Source of the DNA: Halocaridina rubra | Taxonomy: Eukaryota; Arthropoda; Malacostraca; Decapoda; Atyidae | NCBI GenBank assembly: GCA_037179515.1 | Contig: JAXCGZ010005728.1 | Span: 1-64,000 of the forward strand | DNA length: 64,000 nt | Reading direction: 5' to 3' | In this document: piece by piece, positions 42,833-54,127 of the stretch | How positions within the stretch are numbered: position 1 is the stretch's first letter | Layout: every line of letters starts with the position of its first letter | The notes under the pieces: generated by a model | Told to the model about the DNA's origin: nothing | The model's database searches: none | The model's input: the letters and a program-made list of their open reading frames with translations, nothing else | Made by a program: the position numbers and the translations under genes

Positions 42833-43683
42833 CTATTCATTCTTAGCTCATCTCTTAAATGTGTCCAAACTAACTAAATATTCTCTGATATAATCTATCC
42901 GACTGCTTCATTTCAACACCCGTTCTCTGCCTGACATCCTCATTTCATATGTAGAGGGAGAATTGAAAGACAGCTTTGGATCTTTTGCAAATATATTAAT
43001 ATAGACCAGAACACAATCTAAACTTCTGTAATGGAGTGGTAATATTGTACATAGTGTATATTAATTCTAACTTAAGTTCTACCTTACATGTTTTATTGAA
43101 AAGCATTATTTCTATTCTAATCTAATTCTAATGAGTAGTAGAGTTATCACTTCTTCTACCGCCAAATCTGCGAGATGTCCAACAACACCTGCAAATAGCT
43201 CTAGGCATTTCCTACATATTTCCTATAATTTTCCAATATCCTATCCTCACTAACATAACCCTAACCCTACTTCTAATGCTGCTAAGTAATATATATCATA
43301 GCGATAGTGTGATATTATATACAGAAGGTCAGGTGTATAATCACCAGTTAGTTCTGGCTTATTTGGCCGGTTCTAAGTAATTACTGTGCATATCTTAACT
43401 TAATACCACTTGTTCATGCTCCAATTGTTGCCCATACAGGCAACCTATCTAACCCATAATGCAGGGAACCGAAATCCGTATACCTTATACAATTGGTGAC
43501 TATATCATAAATGGCGATGAGGATTACAACTGGCCTATCCTCGTGTATTTGACTGTTATCTAACCTGATATAGCCTAGACCTAGCTTATGCCTATATCTA
43601 TTACTTTTGAACTATGTGTTTGAAGTTAGCCTAGACCTAACTAATTTCCTATTGGTTTATTAGGCTATTACCTATAATTTCAT
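42833..43683. other. Unassigned; may hold a G3 5' LTR
   Basis: AT-rich with no ORF. ATTGGTGAC and ATGGCGATGAGG near 43490-43520 resemble the sequence around a gypsy primer binding site, which would put an LTR end at TATACA (about 43490). No repeat partner was found to confirm this. Confidence 0.3.
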
Positions 43684-43867
43684 CATGTCGCTCATAGGGA
43701 ATGTAGGTCCATAGGATGAATCTGAGATATAATCAATCTATATAGATAGGGTTCAATTGTATTTCGAAGCTAATGATATTAAGGAAGATAAGCAAGTTAA
43801 TGCTTATTATGGGTTTTAAACTTTTAGGATTTAGTGAGTTCAAAATGTTCTAAGGGATATATCTAAG
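43684..43867 (+). pseudogene. G3 gag N-terminal remnant
   Basis: ATG at 43684: MSLIGNVGP, then YIDRVQLYFEANDIKEDKQVNA. A (W/Q)YIERLxxYFxANxI pattern is typical of gag of gypsy-type elements of the same broad group as G4. Stops follow, and the frame changes directly into integrase at about 43868, so everything between (gag C-terminus, protease, RT, RNase H, integrase N-terminus) is deleted. Confidence 0.65.
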
Positions 43868-44461
43868 GGATTCATAGGTTAAGAACAACTGCTTACCATC
43901 CACAATCTAATGGAATGATAGAGCGTACTCACAGAATTATCAAATCTGCACTCATTTCTAGAAAAGAAAATTGGTTACAATCCCTACCTATTATACTTTT
44001 TGGTATTCATAATACTCCTAATGAAAATGGTATTTCCCCAATTCAGTGCTGTTACTGGTACCTCACTGTTATTACCAAAACTAATGGTAGACACAAGCAA
44101 TACTAATGCTAGTGATATGAAAAATTCATCTGTTAAGTATTTAACCAAAGAAAAGTTCAAATTAGATGTAAGTGACTTAGCTAGTGGTAAGTGCCATAGC
44201 TTGCCAAAGACTTTTTTTCCTAAAAATTTAGACGCCTGTGATAAAGTTTCGTTACGAGTTGATAGATTCAAGAAATCCTTGGAAGCCCTATACTCAGGAC
44301 CATATAAGGTTATTAAGTGCGTGTCTAAACATTTTCTTATACAATTGTCTGATAATGTACATAAGTGCATTTCTATTAATTGCTTGATACCAGTAGTCGA
44401 GCCTAATGCAATGCCTGAACCATTTACTGTTGAACTACTAGAACATAGTCAAACACAGTGA
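43868..44461 (+). pseudogene. G3 integrase C-terminal part
   Basis: RTTAYHPQSNGMIERTHRII is the end of the DDE core (the Glu in MIER is the third catalytic residue), followed by NWLQSLPIILFGIHNTPNE and ISPIQ. After one frame change the post-core domain reads KVSLRVDRFKKSLEALYSGP and YKVIKCVSKHFLIQL, up to a stop near 44461. The first two catalytic Asp residues are absent owing to the deletion. Confidence 0.82.
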
Positions 44462-44611
44462 TTTTGAATATGATATTAGCAATAATAGTGATAACCAAGG
44501 CTATGTCAATCCTGATTCTCAGAATATAGTTCCTCCTAAAGTTGCAACATCATCCTCAGGTAGAAAAGAAGAATTAAGAGTAGTAACGTTCATTTCTATT
44601 ACAGCTTCGCT

Positions 44612-44640
44612 TTATGGGAGGGAACTATTGTAGAGAATAT
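44612..44640 (+). promoter_or_regulatory. Candidate G3 polypurine tract and 3' LTR start
   Basis: GGGAGGGAA (44618-44626) is followed by CTAT and then TGTAGAGAAT at 44631. A purine run just before a TG is the usual primer site for plus-strand synthesis at a 3' LTR. Without a matching 5' LTR this is tentative. Confidence 0.35.
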
Positions 44641-45065
44641 ATATATTCCATTCAAATTTCCCATGTAGGATATACGTTTTCTTTGTAATGAACTGTATAG
44701 TTTTCTAATGTCTCATCTTTTTTCGTTTATGTTTTGATGAGTAAGCCCGCCATTTTTATTCTTAAATAAGATGTCTTTCCAGCATGGTCGACAGATAGAG
44801 AAGATAGAATAACGTTTAGGACCAAGGAATATTAATAATACTATAATCTTGGAAATTATATAAACCCCAAATAGGGTGAGTAAATAAATATTTTATGAGT
44901 AAGATATTGTGCCTGAATAGTGATAAGTATTAAGCATAATATATAAATAAATGACCTTTTCCCTTTATGTATTGTATTGTAAAGCTAAATTTTCATTTAA
45001 AAATATTATTTTGCTGCAGCCAAATGTTAATAGTTTAATTCTTTTGGTTTCAGGGTTTTTAAATT
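44641..45065. other. AT-rich, possible G3 LTR, nothing resolved
   Basis: No ORF and no repeat partner in the window. Confidence 0.25.
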
Positions 45066-47150
45066 GTGTTTTGGTGTATATTAATAAATTTGTAAAGGGT
45101 CCAAAGCTGTCTCTGAATCCACCCTCTTCAACTCTTACCCTCTGTTTCCTTCCTTCTAAATACGTTTTTCTATCCACTCCGTGACATATCCAGCTGTTCT
45201 TGCTACTACTTGCAGCTTCTTAATAAGTCTTTCATATGGGACTATACCAACTGCCTTCTAATAATCTAAGAATATGTAATCTGGCCAGCCCTCATCTCCT
45301 TGGATTGTTGTTGTTTTTGGATGTTCACCCTTGAGGTGAGCGGACCTTCCACTTGTGGCTCGCAGGTGGGGTGAGATTTTTTTGGAGTGTACGTGGTATT
45401 CGCTCTTGCGGGCGAATGGGTTTTCCTGTTGGTGAGGAGGTGGGGTGAAATCTTGTTATTGTTGGTGATCGGACTTTCCTAATTGACCCGCAGGTGAGAT
45501 TGTGCAAACCTGTAAAGATAACGGAGAGCATAAGTATTCAGTTGTGATTTATTAGTTTACATCAAACAATTTAAATGAATTCCTGTTTGGGGGTGAGAGA
45601 GAGTTATTGCATGGTTATCTTGGTGGAGGGTATTGTTTGATAATATTTAGTAGACTGTTCATGTGGTTATTTGTTGCTAGTCTGATGATGGAGCTAGCAA
45701 CATGAAGGGCATTTGGGTCTTCGCTAGATATTGCGGGGCACCAGTTTTTCGTCGTATTTCTGAAAAAGAATCACATTCCAGGATGTAATGTAGCAGTGGA
45801 TGTGGTGAGGCTACCAGGCAAAAGGTGCATTCCCTGATGATATCCTCCACTATTTGCCAGGTGCACTTGTACTCGAGTCTCAGACGGTACACATTGAGCT
45901 CAATACTTCGTAGAAGGCTCTTAGGCATGGTGATACGCCGAAGATCAGTGGTGGCTTTGTACCACAAGGTGGAGGGGGAGCCATTGTCTGTGCACAGGTT
46001 GTGTTTAGTTATTAAGGTGTTAAGGAGTGACTTGGTGGCCTTATTTTTTATCTGTTGCATCCCAGGAGACAGAGATATCTGGATTTCTGCTCTGAGAGTG
46101 GCTTGTTTGGCGGCTTGATCGGCTTCCTCATTTCCCTTGATGCCGACGTGGCTGGGAATCCAGGCAAGAGTGATGGCTTTTCCAAGGCTGGTTGTCCTGT
46201 GGTGGTGGCTGAGGATGGTGGTGATGATGCGTACATTGTCTCTGAGGTGTGGCCTCTAGACCTGCCTTCTATGATGCTATATTGACTTGCTAACAAAAGG
46301 CTGAAGGATTTCAAGTGAATAGAAATGTGTTTTCTAAATAGTTTCTTAATAGCTTTGTAAATTATTTTGGTCACAGTAAGTGTGTAGACCTGCCTTCTAT
46401 GATGCCATATTGTCTTGCTAACAAAAGGCTGAAGGATTTCAAGTTAATAGAAATGTGTTTTCTATATAGTTTCTCAATAACTTTGCACCTTATTTTGGTA
46501 ATGTGACAAGGCTACAGTTTCAAGCTGTCCCCTCATCCTTTTTGAAGATACGTATCACTTTTGCTTGCCTCCAGCATCCTGGAATTGTCCCAGATTCAAG
46601 CATCTCCTCAAATATGATGCAAGTGGGATATATAATGGTGCTGCACATTTCACAATATATAAGGAGATATATTGTTCGGCACTATAACTTTATGAACATC
46701 TAATTCCATAAGCACCCTATACTTCAGTAGTTGAAGAGACGATGTTCTCTAATACTGACCCATATTTTTTCATCTATGCAGTATGAAGAGACTGAGTATT
46801 TTCATCTGAATATACTGACTGAAACTCTTATTAATTATTCCTCAAATCTCTTCATCTACCTCGGTAATGCTTCATCCCTTTCAAATATTAAAACTTGTTT
46901 TAATTTCCCTTTGACAATGGTTTGGATGTTTGGAATTTCATTACCTCTCCTTGTAATATGTCTCTCATATGCTCTCTCTACCTCTATTCTATACCTTTTG
47001 TATGTAATCCTTACTCGCTTATTAAGTTACCTGGTTTTTATACTTCTTCTCTTTACCCATTTCAACATTTGTCTCTCCATTTCTTTGTTCTCATACATTT
47101 GTAGAGGGTTGTTGTTAATAGAGCTTGGGAGAGATACTGGAACACGTGAA
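45066..47150 (-). mobile_element. Old family A copy, antisense, split by family B and carrying a 128-bp duplication
   Basis: RT pieces on the minus strand lie on both sides of a family B fragment (45310-46247). On the right are sequences coding LFRKHISIHLKSF and the region upstream towards the endonuclease, recognisable to about 47110; on the left are sequences coding GWPDYIFLD and a decayed LEGRKQRVRV. Divergence from the copies at 36394 and 53065 is large. A 128-bp stretch starting TAGACCTGCCTTC at 46257 is repeated at 46385. Confidence 0.7.
45310..46247 (-). mobile_element. Family B copy 5, 3' fragment inside the old family A copy
   Basis: Minus strand: 3' part of RNase H (sequence coding DNVRIITTILSHYHR, and HVGIKGNEEADQ-like) to the 3' UTR units and a tail reading AACATCCAAAAACAACAA. 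The frame 46060-45677 is open over the C-terminal domain (CTWQIVEDIIRECTFC), then one base is lost near 45740. 5' truncated; no clear target duplication. Confidence 0.85.
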
Positions 47151-47176
47151 TTATAATGAATACTGTACTGGGAAAT

Positions 47177-47900
47177 TGTGACAGCCTTTTGCTCAGTCAC
47201 CAGAGGCTGCAGTTGATGTCATATTAGTTATGTAATTAACTCGTAACTGTCTTTTCTTTTCTTACTAAATAAACTCTCACTCATTGCATATTGCAGATTA
47301 TGATTATTTGCAGTTTATATTTAAGGAAATCCTGTTTAATATTCTTGTTCGTGTAGAAAGCATGATCTAAATATAAAATATCATTCCTATTTTTGTTTTC
47401 TGCTCTTTCTTTTTGTCTTCATGAACGAGGCCATAGATACGTTGTTTACGCAATTTTCTTATTATAAAATTACTTTTGCTGATAAATTTTTGTTATAAAT
47501 TTGACCCTGCTGATATGTCATTAGCTTGTCTAGATATATTTCAGTAGCCTCTTTATTATTTGAATATTTAAAATTTCGTCTCTTGCAATGCAAAGAACGT
47601 TCTGCCAGTAACCAATTTTGCCCATAAAATTTCTCGCTTATTTTGTTTGCTTCCACTTGTTGCACCTGAAATACTGTCTCTACCTTGCATCTCTGTCATA
47701 AATGTCGGCCAGGGACCACCACTACAGTAGTCCTCGAATATTATATGATAAGTTACTACTCTGAATATACATCCTACAGGGGGGCCAAATGATGACATCA
47801 CCAAGAAGGATGCTTAATCACTCTCAATTGGTGGCCAAACATCTTAGAAGCAAGACTTTGCCTTAGCAGTCAAGCTTGCTTGAAACTTATTTTTATTTGG
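47177..47900 (+). repeat. Family F repeat, 5' half
   Basis: TTGTGACAGCC, CACCAGAGGCTG, AACTGTCTTTTC, TTTGACCCTGCTGATATG, CAAAGAACGTTCT and GGGACCACCACTA follow the order of 60783-61500. It lacks the D-E segment and stops around 47900. Confidence 0.65.
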
Positions 47901-47936
47901 CGTCTGTGGGGAGGTTGTTATTATGTTTTTTATTTA

Positions 47937-48420
47937 CTAAGGGGACTCAAAGTACAGAATTCGGCCAAGAGCTCACAAACAGACCGGACATTTATTAATT
48001 TTTTTAAAATTAACCCATACTATCACTACTCGGATAAATGAAACTCAGTATTCAACTTTCTATTAATATTGGAAATACAATGACACATTAAAAAAAATTT
48101 AATCAATTTTTGTAAAGCTGAAACAAATTTAAAATTCAAATTTATGGAATGCTTCCTCGAATCCCGGAGATGGTGAGCACGATTTCGATTCCTGGCACCA
48201 CAGACGGATGCTAAGACTTTGGCCTCAACTCGACGATCACCTCTATCACACAGGCAGAGTAGAATAGAGGACACTGCAATTGCAGAAACAGAAATGACAC
48301 ACCATTAAAGATGGAAAAATTGAAGGCACGAGCACACACATAATGCGTTTCCAATATTATTCTACTGAATGAAAATATATTTGTTACTCACAGCTAACCA
48401 GATATATTTATGCTACCTAA
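47937..48420 (-). repeat. Family F repeat, 3' half, inverted relative to 47177
   Basis: TAAGGGGACTCAAAGTAC at the left edge is the reverse complement of the F 3' end (62900-62915). Sequence continues antisense through the CTCCGGGATTCGAGG-like block to about 48420. The 5' half and this 3' half are therefore in opposite orientations. Confidence 0.65.
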
Positions 48421-48516
48421 GAGCATACAAAACCATTAATTATTTGCCGGCATTAGAGGAAAACAATTTATTTGCAATAAATGAAGAATAAGCGAGACAA
48501 ATATAGTATGCATGCC

Positions 48517-48624
<108 letters not shown>

Positions 48625-48784
48625 GATAGATAACTTTATTGTCAAATTGCAGTACAATAAGTATGCAAAATGGAATTCTTTGTGGCACGGAGCTCACTAC
48701 TACAAGCAATATAAGGATAGAAGAAGATGGCATAAAAACATGGCCCACACAAACATATAGGCTATATACATGTACATTCACATA

Positions 48785-49514
48785 CATGAGAATGGGTACA
48801 AGTGCAAGAAGGCCCAAGCTTGACTACTCAGTGGCTGGAGTACAATTTCAAGAGACAGAAAATGAGAGAGAACTAGGAGTAAACATACTGGCAGAATTGT
48901 TTCCAGAAATACATATTAATGGCATAGTAAGGGCAGCATATGCATTCTTATCAAATGTAAAGGTAGCCTTCAGGCACATGGACAAGGAAATGTTCAGAAA
49001 TATTTATGTAACCTATGTGAGGCCAAAACTCGAATATGCAGCCCCCTTTTGGAATCTGCACTTGAAAAAGTTCAAAGACATGCTACGAAACTGGTGCCAG
49101 AAATACGTAATCTCAGTTATGATGAGAGGCTAAGGGAATTAGACTTACCATCACTTGAAGCTAAAAGATTGAGGGAGGATATGGTGACAATCTTTAAATT
49201 CCTTCATGGTTATGATAGAGTGGATAGGGAACGATATTTTGATATGGCAGGCTCTAGAACTAGAGGTCATAGTTTGAAGCTTGGTAAGAAAACTTCTTTG
49301 CAGGATGGAAGGAAATACTTTTTCAATGTAAGAGTAGTTGATAATTGGAATTCGCTAAGCGAGGAGGTAGTTAATGCTATCTCAATCAACAGTTTTAAGG
49401 AACGGTATGATAAGTATCACTAAGTAGAAAATGGAAGCGATCAGGAGATGGGAAGATACGAGCTTTGTGCTCTTTCCCGTAAACACAATTAGGTAATCAC
49501 AATTAGGTAATCAC
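48785..49514 (+). mobile_element. Family A copy, 730-bp 3' end, first of a stack of three
   Basis: Begins in RT (MRMGTSARRPKLDYS) and ends with two 14-bp tail units. A 22-bp deletion near 49068 removed the sequence between two CTTGAAAAAG repeats and shifted the frame. Flanked on both sides by ACAT/ACAC-rich DNA. Confidence 0.88.
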
Positions 49515-49565
49515 ACATTTACATATACATATCCACATACCTACATAATTACACACACACCAATA

Positions 49566-50129
49566 CACTGGAAAACATAAAAACAGTTGACTATAAAGAG
49601 ACAGTAATCGAAAAAATGAAAGACGTTGTGATGGAAAGGGCAAATCCACTGATCAAACACGCACGTGATATAAAGAGAAGACAGTGGTAATCTCAGGCAT
49701 AAGAGAATCCCAGGAGCCAACAAGGCAGGGGAGACTTGAAGAAAATAAAGCTAGGGTTGTAGACCTGATAAGAAAGCTTGGAGTAGTTTGTGGTCCTGAG
49801 GATATTGTAAACATTCACCAACTAGGCAAATATTCGAGGGAAGGAAAGCAGAGACCAACAAAAGTAACCTTTGAGTGAGGGGAAACATATAGGGAAATAT
49901 TGTTGAGAAAAAAAGTCTAAAAGACCTTCAAGAATTCAAAGAAGTGTTCATTAGACGATACAGAACACAGGAAGAGATGGGAAAGATCAAAAACTTGTTG
50001 CAAGAAGCAAGAAGGTTAAATGAGGAAAGAAATAAAGAAGAGAAGAAAAATTTTCATTTCAGAGTTCTTCCAGACAAAGGGGAGATAAAGAAGATAATGA
50101 CAGAAGATCATGAGATGGGGCCTCATTAA
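49566..50129 (+). pseudogene. Family A ORF1, C-terminal part
   Basis: Three pieces in different frames: VVISGIRESQEPT equivalent, HQLGKYSREGKQRPTKVTF with TGA near 49876 and a base lost in the A-run near 49915, then VFIRRYRTQEEMGKIKNLL to the stop at 50129. The AAATTTT heptamer at the ORF1 end (about 50048-50054) is unchanged. Confidence 0.8.
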
Positions 50130-52944
50130 GATTGTTATACACAAATGCTGATGGACTAGCTGGTAAGGCAGTAGAATTAAAAGATAGGATTCACAACAGT
50201 AAGACAGATATAGTAGCAATTACTCATAAGTTGAGTGAGGACATAAACAGTGTCACAGTTTTTCCTAAGGGCTTCAGAATATTAAGGGTTGAAAGATCTG
50301 AGAGGACTGGTGGAGGGATAGCACTGCTCATAAGTGAAAGGATTCAAGTTGAAGAAATAAACTTGGCTATAGAAAGTGAGTTCAAGGAATTTCTTGTTGC
50401 TCGCATAAATACTGGGTGAGAGAGCATTATAATAACTGTTGTATATAATCCACCAAGGAACCAAAATAGGCTTGAAGTTTATGAGGAAAGTCATATAGGT
50501 ACTATTGAAGTCATAAACTCAGTTGTTAACATGGCACGGGAGAGAAAATGTAGGATTTTGATTATGGAAGATTTTAATCATAAAGAGATAGATTGGATCT
50601 TGACCCACACAGTGGTGAGGACTCATTCGGGGCAAGATTCCTAGATTGCATACAAGATAATTTCCTACACCAACATGTAATGGAACCAACGAGGGCCAGG
50701 GGTGGGGATGAGCCATCACTACTTGATCTAGTATTCACAGATAATGTGTTGGATATTGAAAAATTTGAGTATGAACCACCAATTGGAAAGAGTGACGACT
50801 GTGTGATGTTGATGGAGTATATCATTGAAGATATTCTGCCTGAGAGTAGAGGCACTGAGGACATGAGGAGAAACTATCGGAAAGGAGATTACATCAAAAT
50901 GAATTAGCTTTTTGCAGTTATTGACTGGAGAACCTTATTTTACAACAGATCTGTACAAGAAATGTATGACATCTTTTGTGAGAAATATGGGAAGAAAGTA
51001 GATTGCTGCATACCTGTCACCAAAGTAGGTGTAATTCAAGCCAGAGAGAAATGGTTCGATAATGAGTGTAAAAGAGCTAAGGAGTGGAGAGACAAATGCT
51101 GGAAAAGATATAGGAGGAGAAAAAACATAAATGCCTTGCATACCTACAAAAGAGCAAGAAATGACTACCTAAGTAAAAAAAGAGAGGTAGAAAGAGTCTA
51201 TGAGAGGGATATCACCAGGAAGGCTAAAGAAAATCCCAAGCTTTTCCACAGCTTTATCAGAGGAAAACTGAAGGTAAAAGAACAGGTTCTAAGGCTAAAG
51301 AGAGCCGATGGAAGCATCACTGAGACGGATAAATAGATCTGCAAAATATTGAATGAGGAGTTTCAGTCAGTATTTACAGTAGAAAATACCCCACCCCCTC
51401 AGATTGCAGAGATAAAAGCTCAAGGGCCGGTATTAGAGAACATCAACCTTACAGCCACAGAGGTATGCAAAGCGCTGATGGATTTAGATGTTCATAAAGC
51501 TACAGGTCCTGATGACATATCCCCTCATGTACTTAAAAAATGCGCAAACACAATATCAGTCTCACTGGGTATCATATTTAAAAAGGCACTGCAGTCAAGG
51601 GAGATTCCAAGATGCTGGAAACAAGCAAATGTGATACCTATCTTCAAAAAGGGAAGGAGGGATTCGGCTCTGAACTATAGACCAGTTTCCTTGACCAGCA
51701 TAGTTTGCAAAGTTATGGAGAAACTACTAAGGAAACATATCTCTCTTCACTTGGAATCCTTCAACTTTATGTCAGTGAGGCAACATGGCTTCAGAGAAGG
51801 TAGATCAACAGTCACAAACTTATTAGAATTTTATGATGAGGTAAGCCGAATCTTACAGGAAAGAGAGGGCTGGGCAGATTGCATATTCCTAGACTTCCAG
51901 AAAGCGTTTGACACTGTTCCACATGGGAGACTTATTAGGAAGCTGCAAGCAATGGCTAGAATAGATGGAAATGTTTTGGAATGGATAAAAACTTACTTAG
52001 AAGGAAGGGAACAGAGGGTTAGAGTAAGACACTCAGTGTCTGAATGGAGAAGAGTTAGTAGTGGAGATCCACAGGGTTCAGTTTTAGGGCCACTTTCCTT
52101 GTATATGTAAATGACCTACCAGAGTCTGTAAATTCATTCATGAATATGTTTGCAGATGATGCAAAGATTGTGATGAAAGTAGGAAACGAGAACAATGGTA
52201 GAGAACTTCAGGAAGATCTAAATAGTCTGCATGAGTGGTCAGAAAAGTGGCTAATGAAATTCAATACTTCAAAATGTAAGGTAATGAGAATGGGTACAAG
52301 TGCAAGAAGGCCCAAGCTTGACTACCCGGTTGCTGGAGTACAACTTCAAGAGACTGAAAATGAAAGAGATGTAGGAGTAAACATACTGGCAGATTTGTCT
52401 CCAGAAATAAATATAAATGGCATAGTAAGGGCAGCATATGCATTCTTATCAAATGTTAGGGTAGCCTTCAGGCACATGGACAAGGAAATGTTCAGAAATA
52501 TTTATGTAACCTATGTGAGGCCAAAACTCGAATATGCAGCCCCCTTTTGGAATCCGCACTTGAAAAAGCACATAGCTAAGCTTGAAAAAGTTCAAAGACA
52601 TGCCACGAAACTGGTGCCAGAAATACACAATCTCATTTATGATGAGAGGATAAGGGAATTAGACTTACCATCACTCAAAGCTAGAAGATTGAGGGGGGAT
52701 ATGGTGACAGTCTTTAATATTCCTTCATGGTTATGATAGAGTGGATAGGGATCGATATTTTGATATGGCAGGCTTTAGAACTAGAGGTCATAGTTTGCAG
52801 CTTGGTAAGAAAACTTCATTGCAGGATGTAAGGAAATACTTTTTCAATGTAAGAGTACTTGATACTTGGAATTCGCTAAGCGAGGAGGTAGTTAATGCTA
52901 TCTCAGTCAATAGTTTTAAGGACAGGTATGATAAGTATCACTAA
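50130..52944 (+). pseudogene. Family A ORF2, broken
   Basis: Endonuclease: LLYTNADGLAGK, then a 3-base loss at ITETK and a stop near 50419; MEDFNHKEIDW has Glu where Gly of GDFN is expected. RT: TGPDDISPHVLKK, FLDFQKAFDTVPHG, GDPQGSVLGPL, with Val of the GVPQG box changed to Asp and a small deletion after it; FADDAKIV at about 52147. The C-terminal domain is shifted near 52718 and ends KDRYDKYH at 52944. At least six stops or shifts. Confidence 0.85.
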
Positions 52945-53065
52945 GTACAAAATGGAAGCGATCAGGAGACGGTTAGATACGAGCTTTGGGCTCTTTCCCG
53001 TAAATAAAATTAGTTAATCACAATTAGGTAATCACACATACGAACATGCACACCCACACACACAC

Positions 53066-54127
53066 CAAACCTCTCCCACCCATGGGTTGGGAGAAGGGGT
53101 AGCCATCAGGGGACTTAAACAGAGAATCAAGAAGTTAGAGGAAATGGTTATAAGCCTTGATGATAAAATTCGGAATATGGATGGAGAAATGAAAGAGAAT
53201 GAAACAATCAGAGAACAAATAAGATCTTTGGAGGAAGCAAATAGAGCACAAGGGCAGGAGAGAAAGGAACTAGAAAAAAGAATAAAGAAGCTGGAAGGGG
53301 AAAAGAGTCAACTAGAATCTAGAATTTCTAAACAAGAAGATAAAAACAAACAGCTGAATGACAACCTAAAGGAATTAGATGTTAGTTCACTGCTCTCTTC
53401 TGAGAGAGACGAGATTGCTGCTTGGAATGTCCAGATTAAGGAAAACATTGAACAGTTCAGAAAAGAGTTCCAGGAGCTGAATATGGAAAATGATGCCATG
53501 AAAACTTCCTTTGCTGATGCACTAAAGGGGAATGTGGCAGTAAAAGAGGCTGTAAAGGTGGTGGCACTGGAAAACATACAAACAGTTGACTATAAAGAGA
53601 CAGTAATCGAAAAAATGAAAGACGTTGTGATGGAAAGGGCAAACCCACTCATCAGACAGGCACTTGATAAGGAGAAGACAGTGGTAATCTCAGGCATAAG
53701 TGAATCCCAGGAGCCAACATGGCAGGGGAGACTTGAAGAAAATAAAGCTAGGGTTGTAGACCTGATAAGAAAGCTTGGAGTAGTATGTGGTCCTGAGGAT
53801 ATTGTAAACATACACCAACTAGGTAAATATTCGAGGGAAGGAAAGCCGAGACCAACAAAAGTAACCTTTGAGAGAGGGGAAACATGTAGGGAAATATTGT
53901 TGAGAAAAAAAAGTCTAGAAGACCTTCAAGAATGCAAAGAAGTGTTCATTAGACGATACAGAACACAGGAAGAGATGGGAAAGATCAAAAACTTGTTGCA
54001 AGAGGCAAGAAGGTTAAATGATGAAAGAAATGAAGAAGAGAAGAAAAATTTTCGTTACAGAGTACTTCCAGACAAAGGGGAGATAAAGAAGATAATGACA
54101 GAAGATCAGGGGATGGGGCCTCATTAA
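53066..54127 (+). pseudogene. Family A ORF1, open apart from the missing start
   Basis: Open from the 5' truncation to the family stop TAA at 54125-54127, about 354 codons; the first in-frame ATG is at the MVISLDD position. Residues 25-120 form a charged coiled coil (LEEANRAQGQERKELEKRI); 120-330 the conserved core (VVISGISESQEP, VNIHQLGKYSREGKPRP, FIRRYRTQEEMGKIK). No CCHC knuckles, which separates it from family B ORF1. Expected role: chaperone and packaging protein for the element RNA. Within the last 30 codons the ORF2 frame (-1) is already open from 54034. Confidence 0.85.

Larger units (their letters stand above)
49566..53035 (+). mobile_element. Family A copy, truncated in ORF1, second of the stack
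   Basis: Starts in the middle of ORF1 (sequence coding ALENI) and ends with two tail units. It follows the previous copy after about 50 bp of ACAT/ACAC-rich sequence. It is more diverged than the copies at 36394 and 53065. Confidence 0.88.

Noticed and set aside
46731..47156. 141-codon hydrophobic plus-strand frame that looks like a membrane protein
   Set aside because: It is antisense to the old family A ORF2 copy; the hydrophobic character comes from the complement of an A-rich coding strand.
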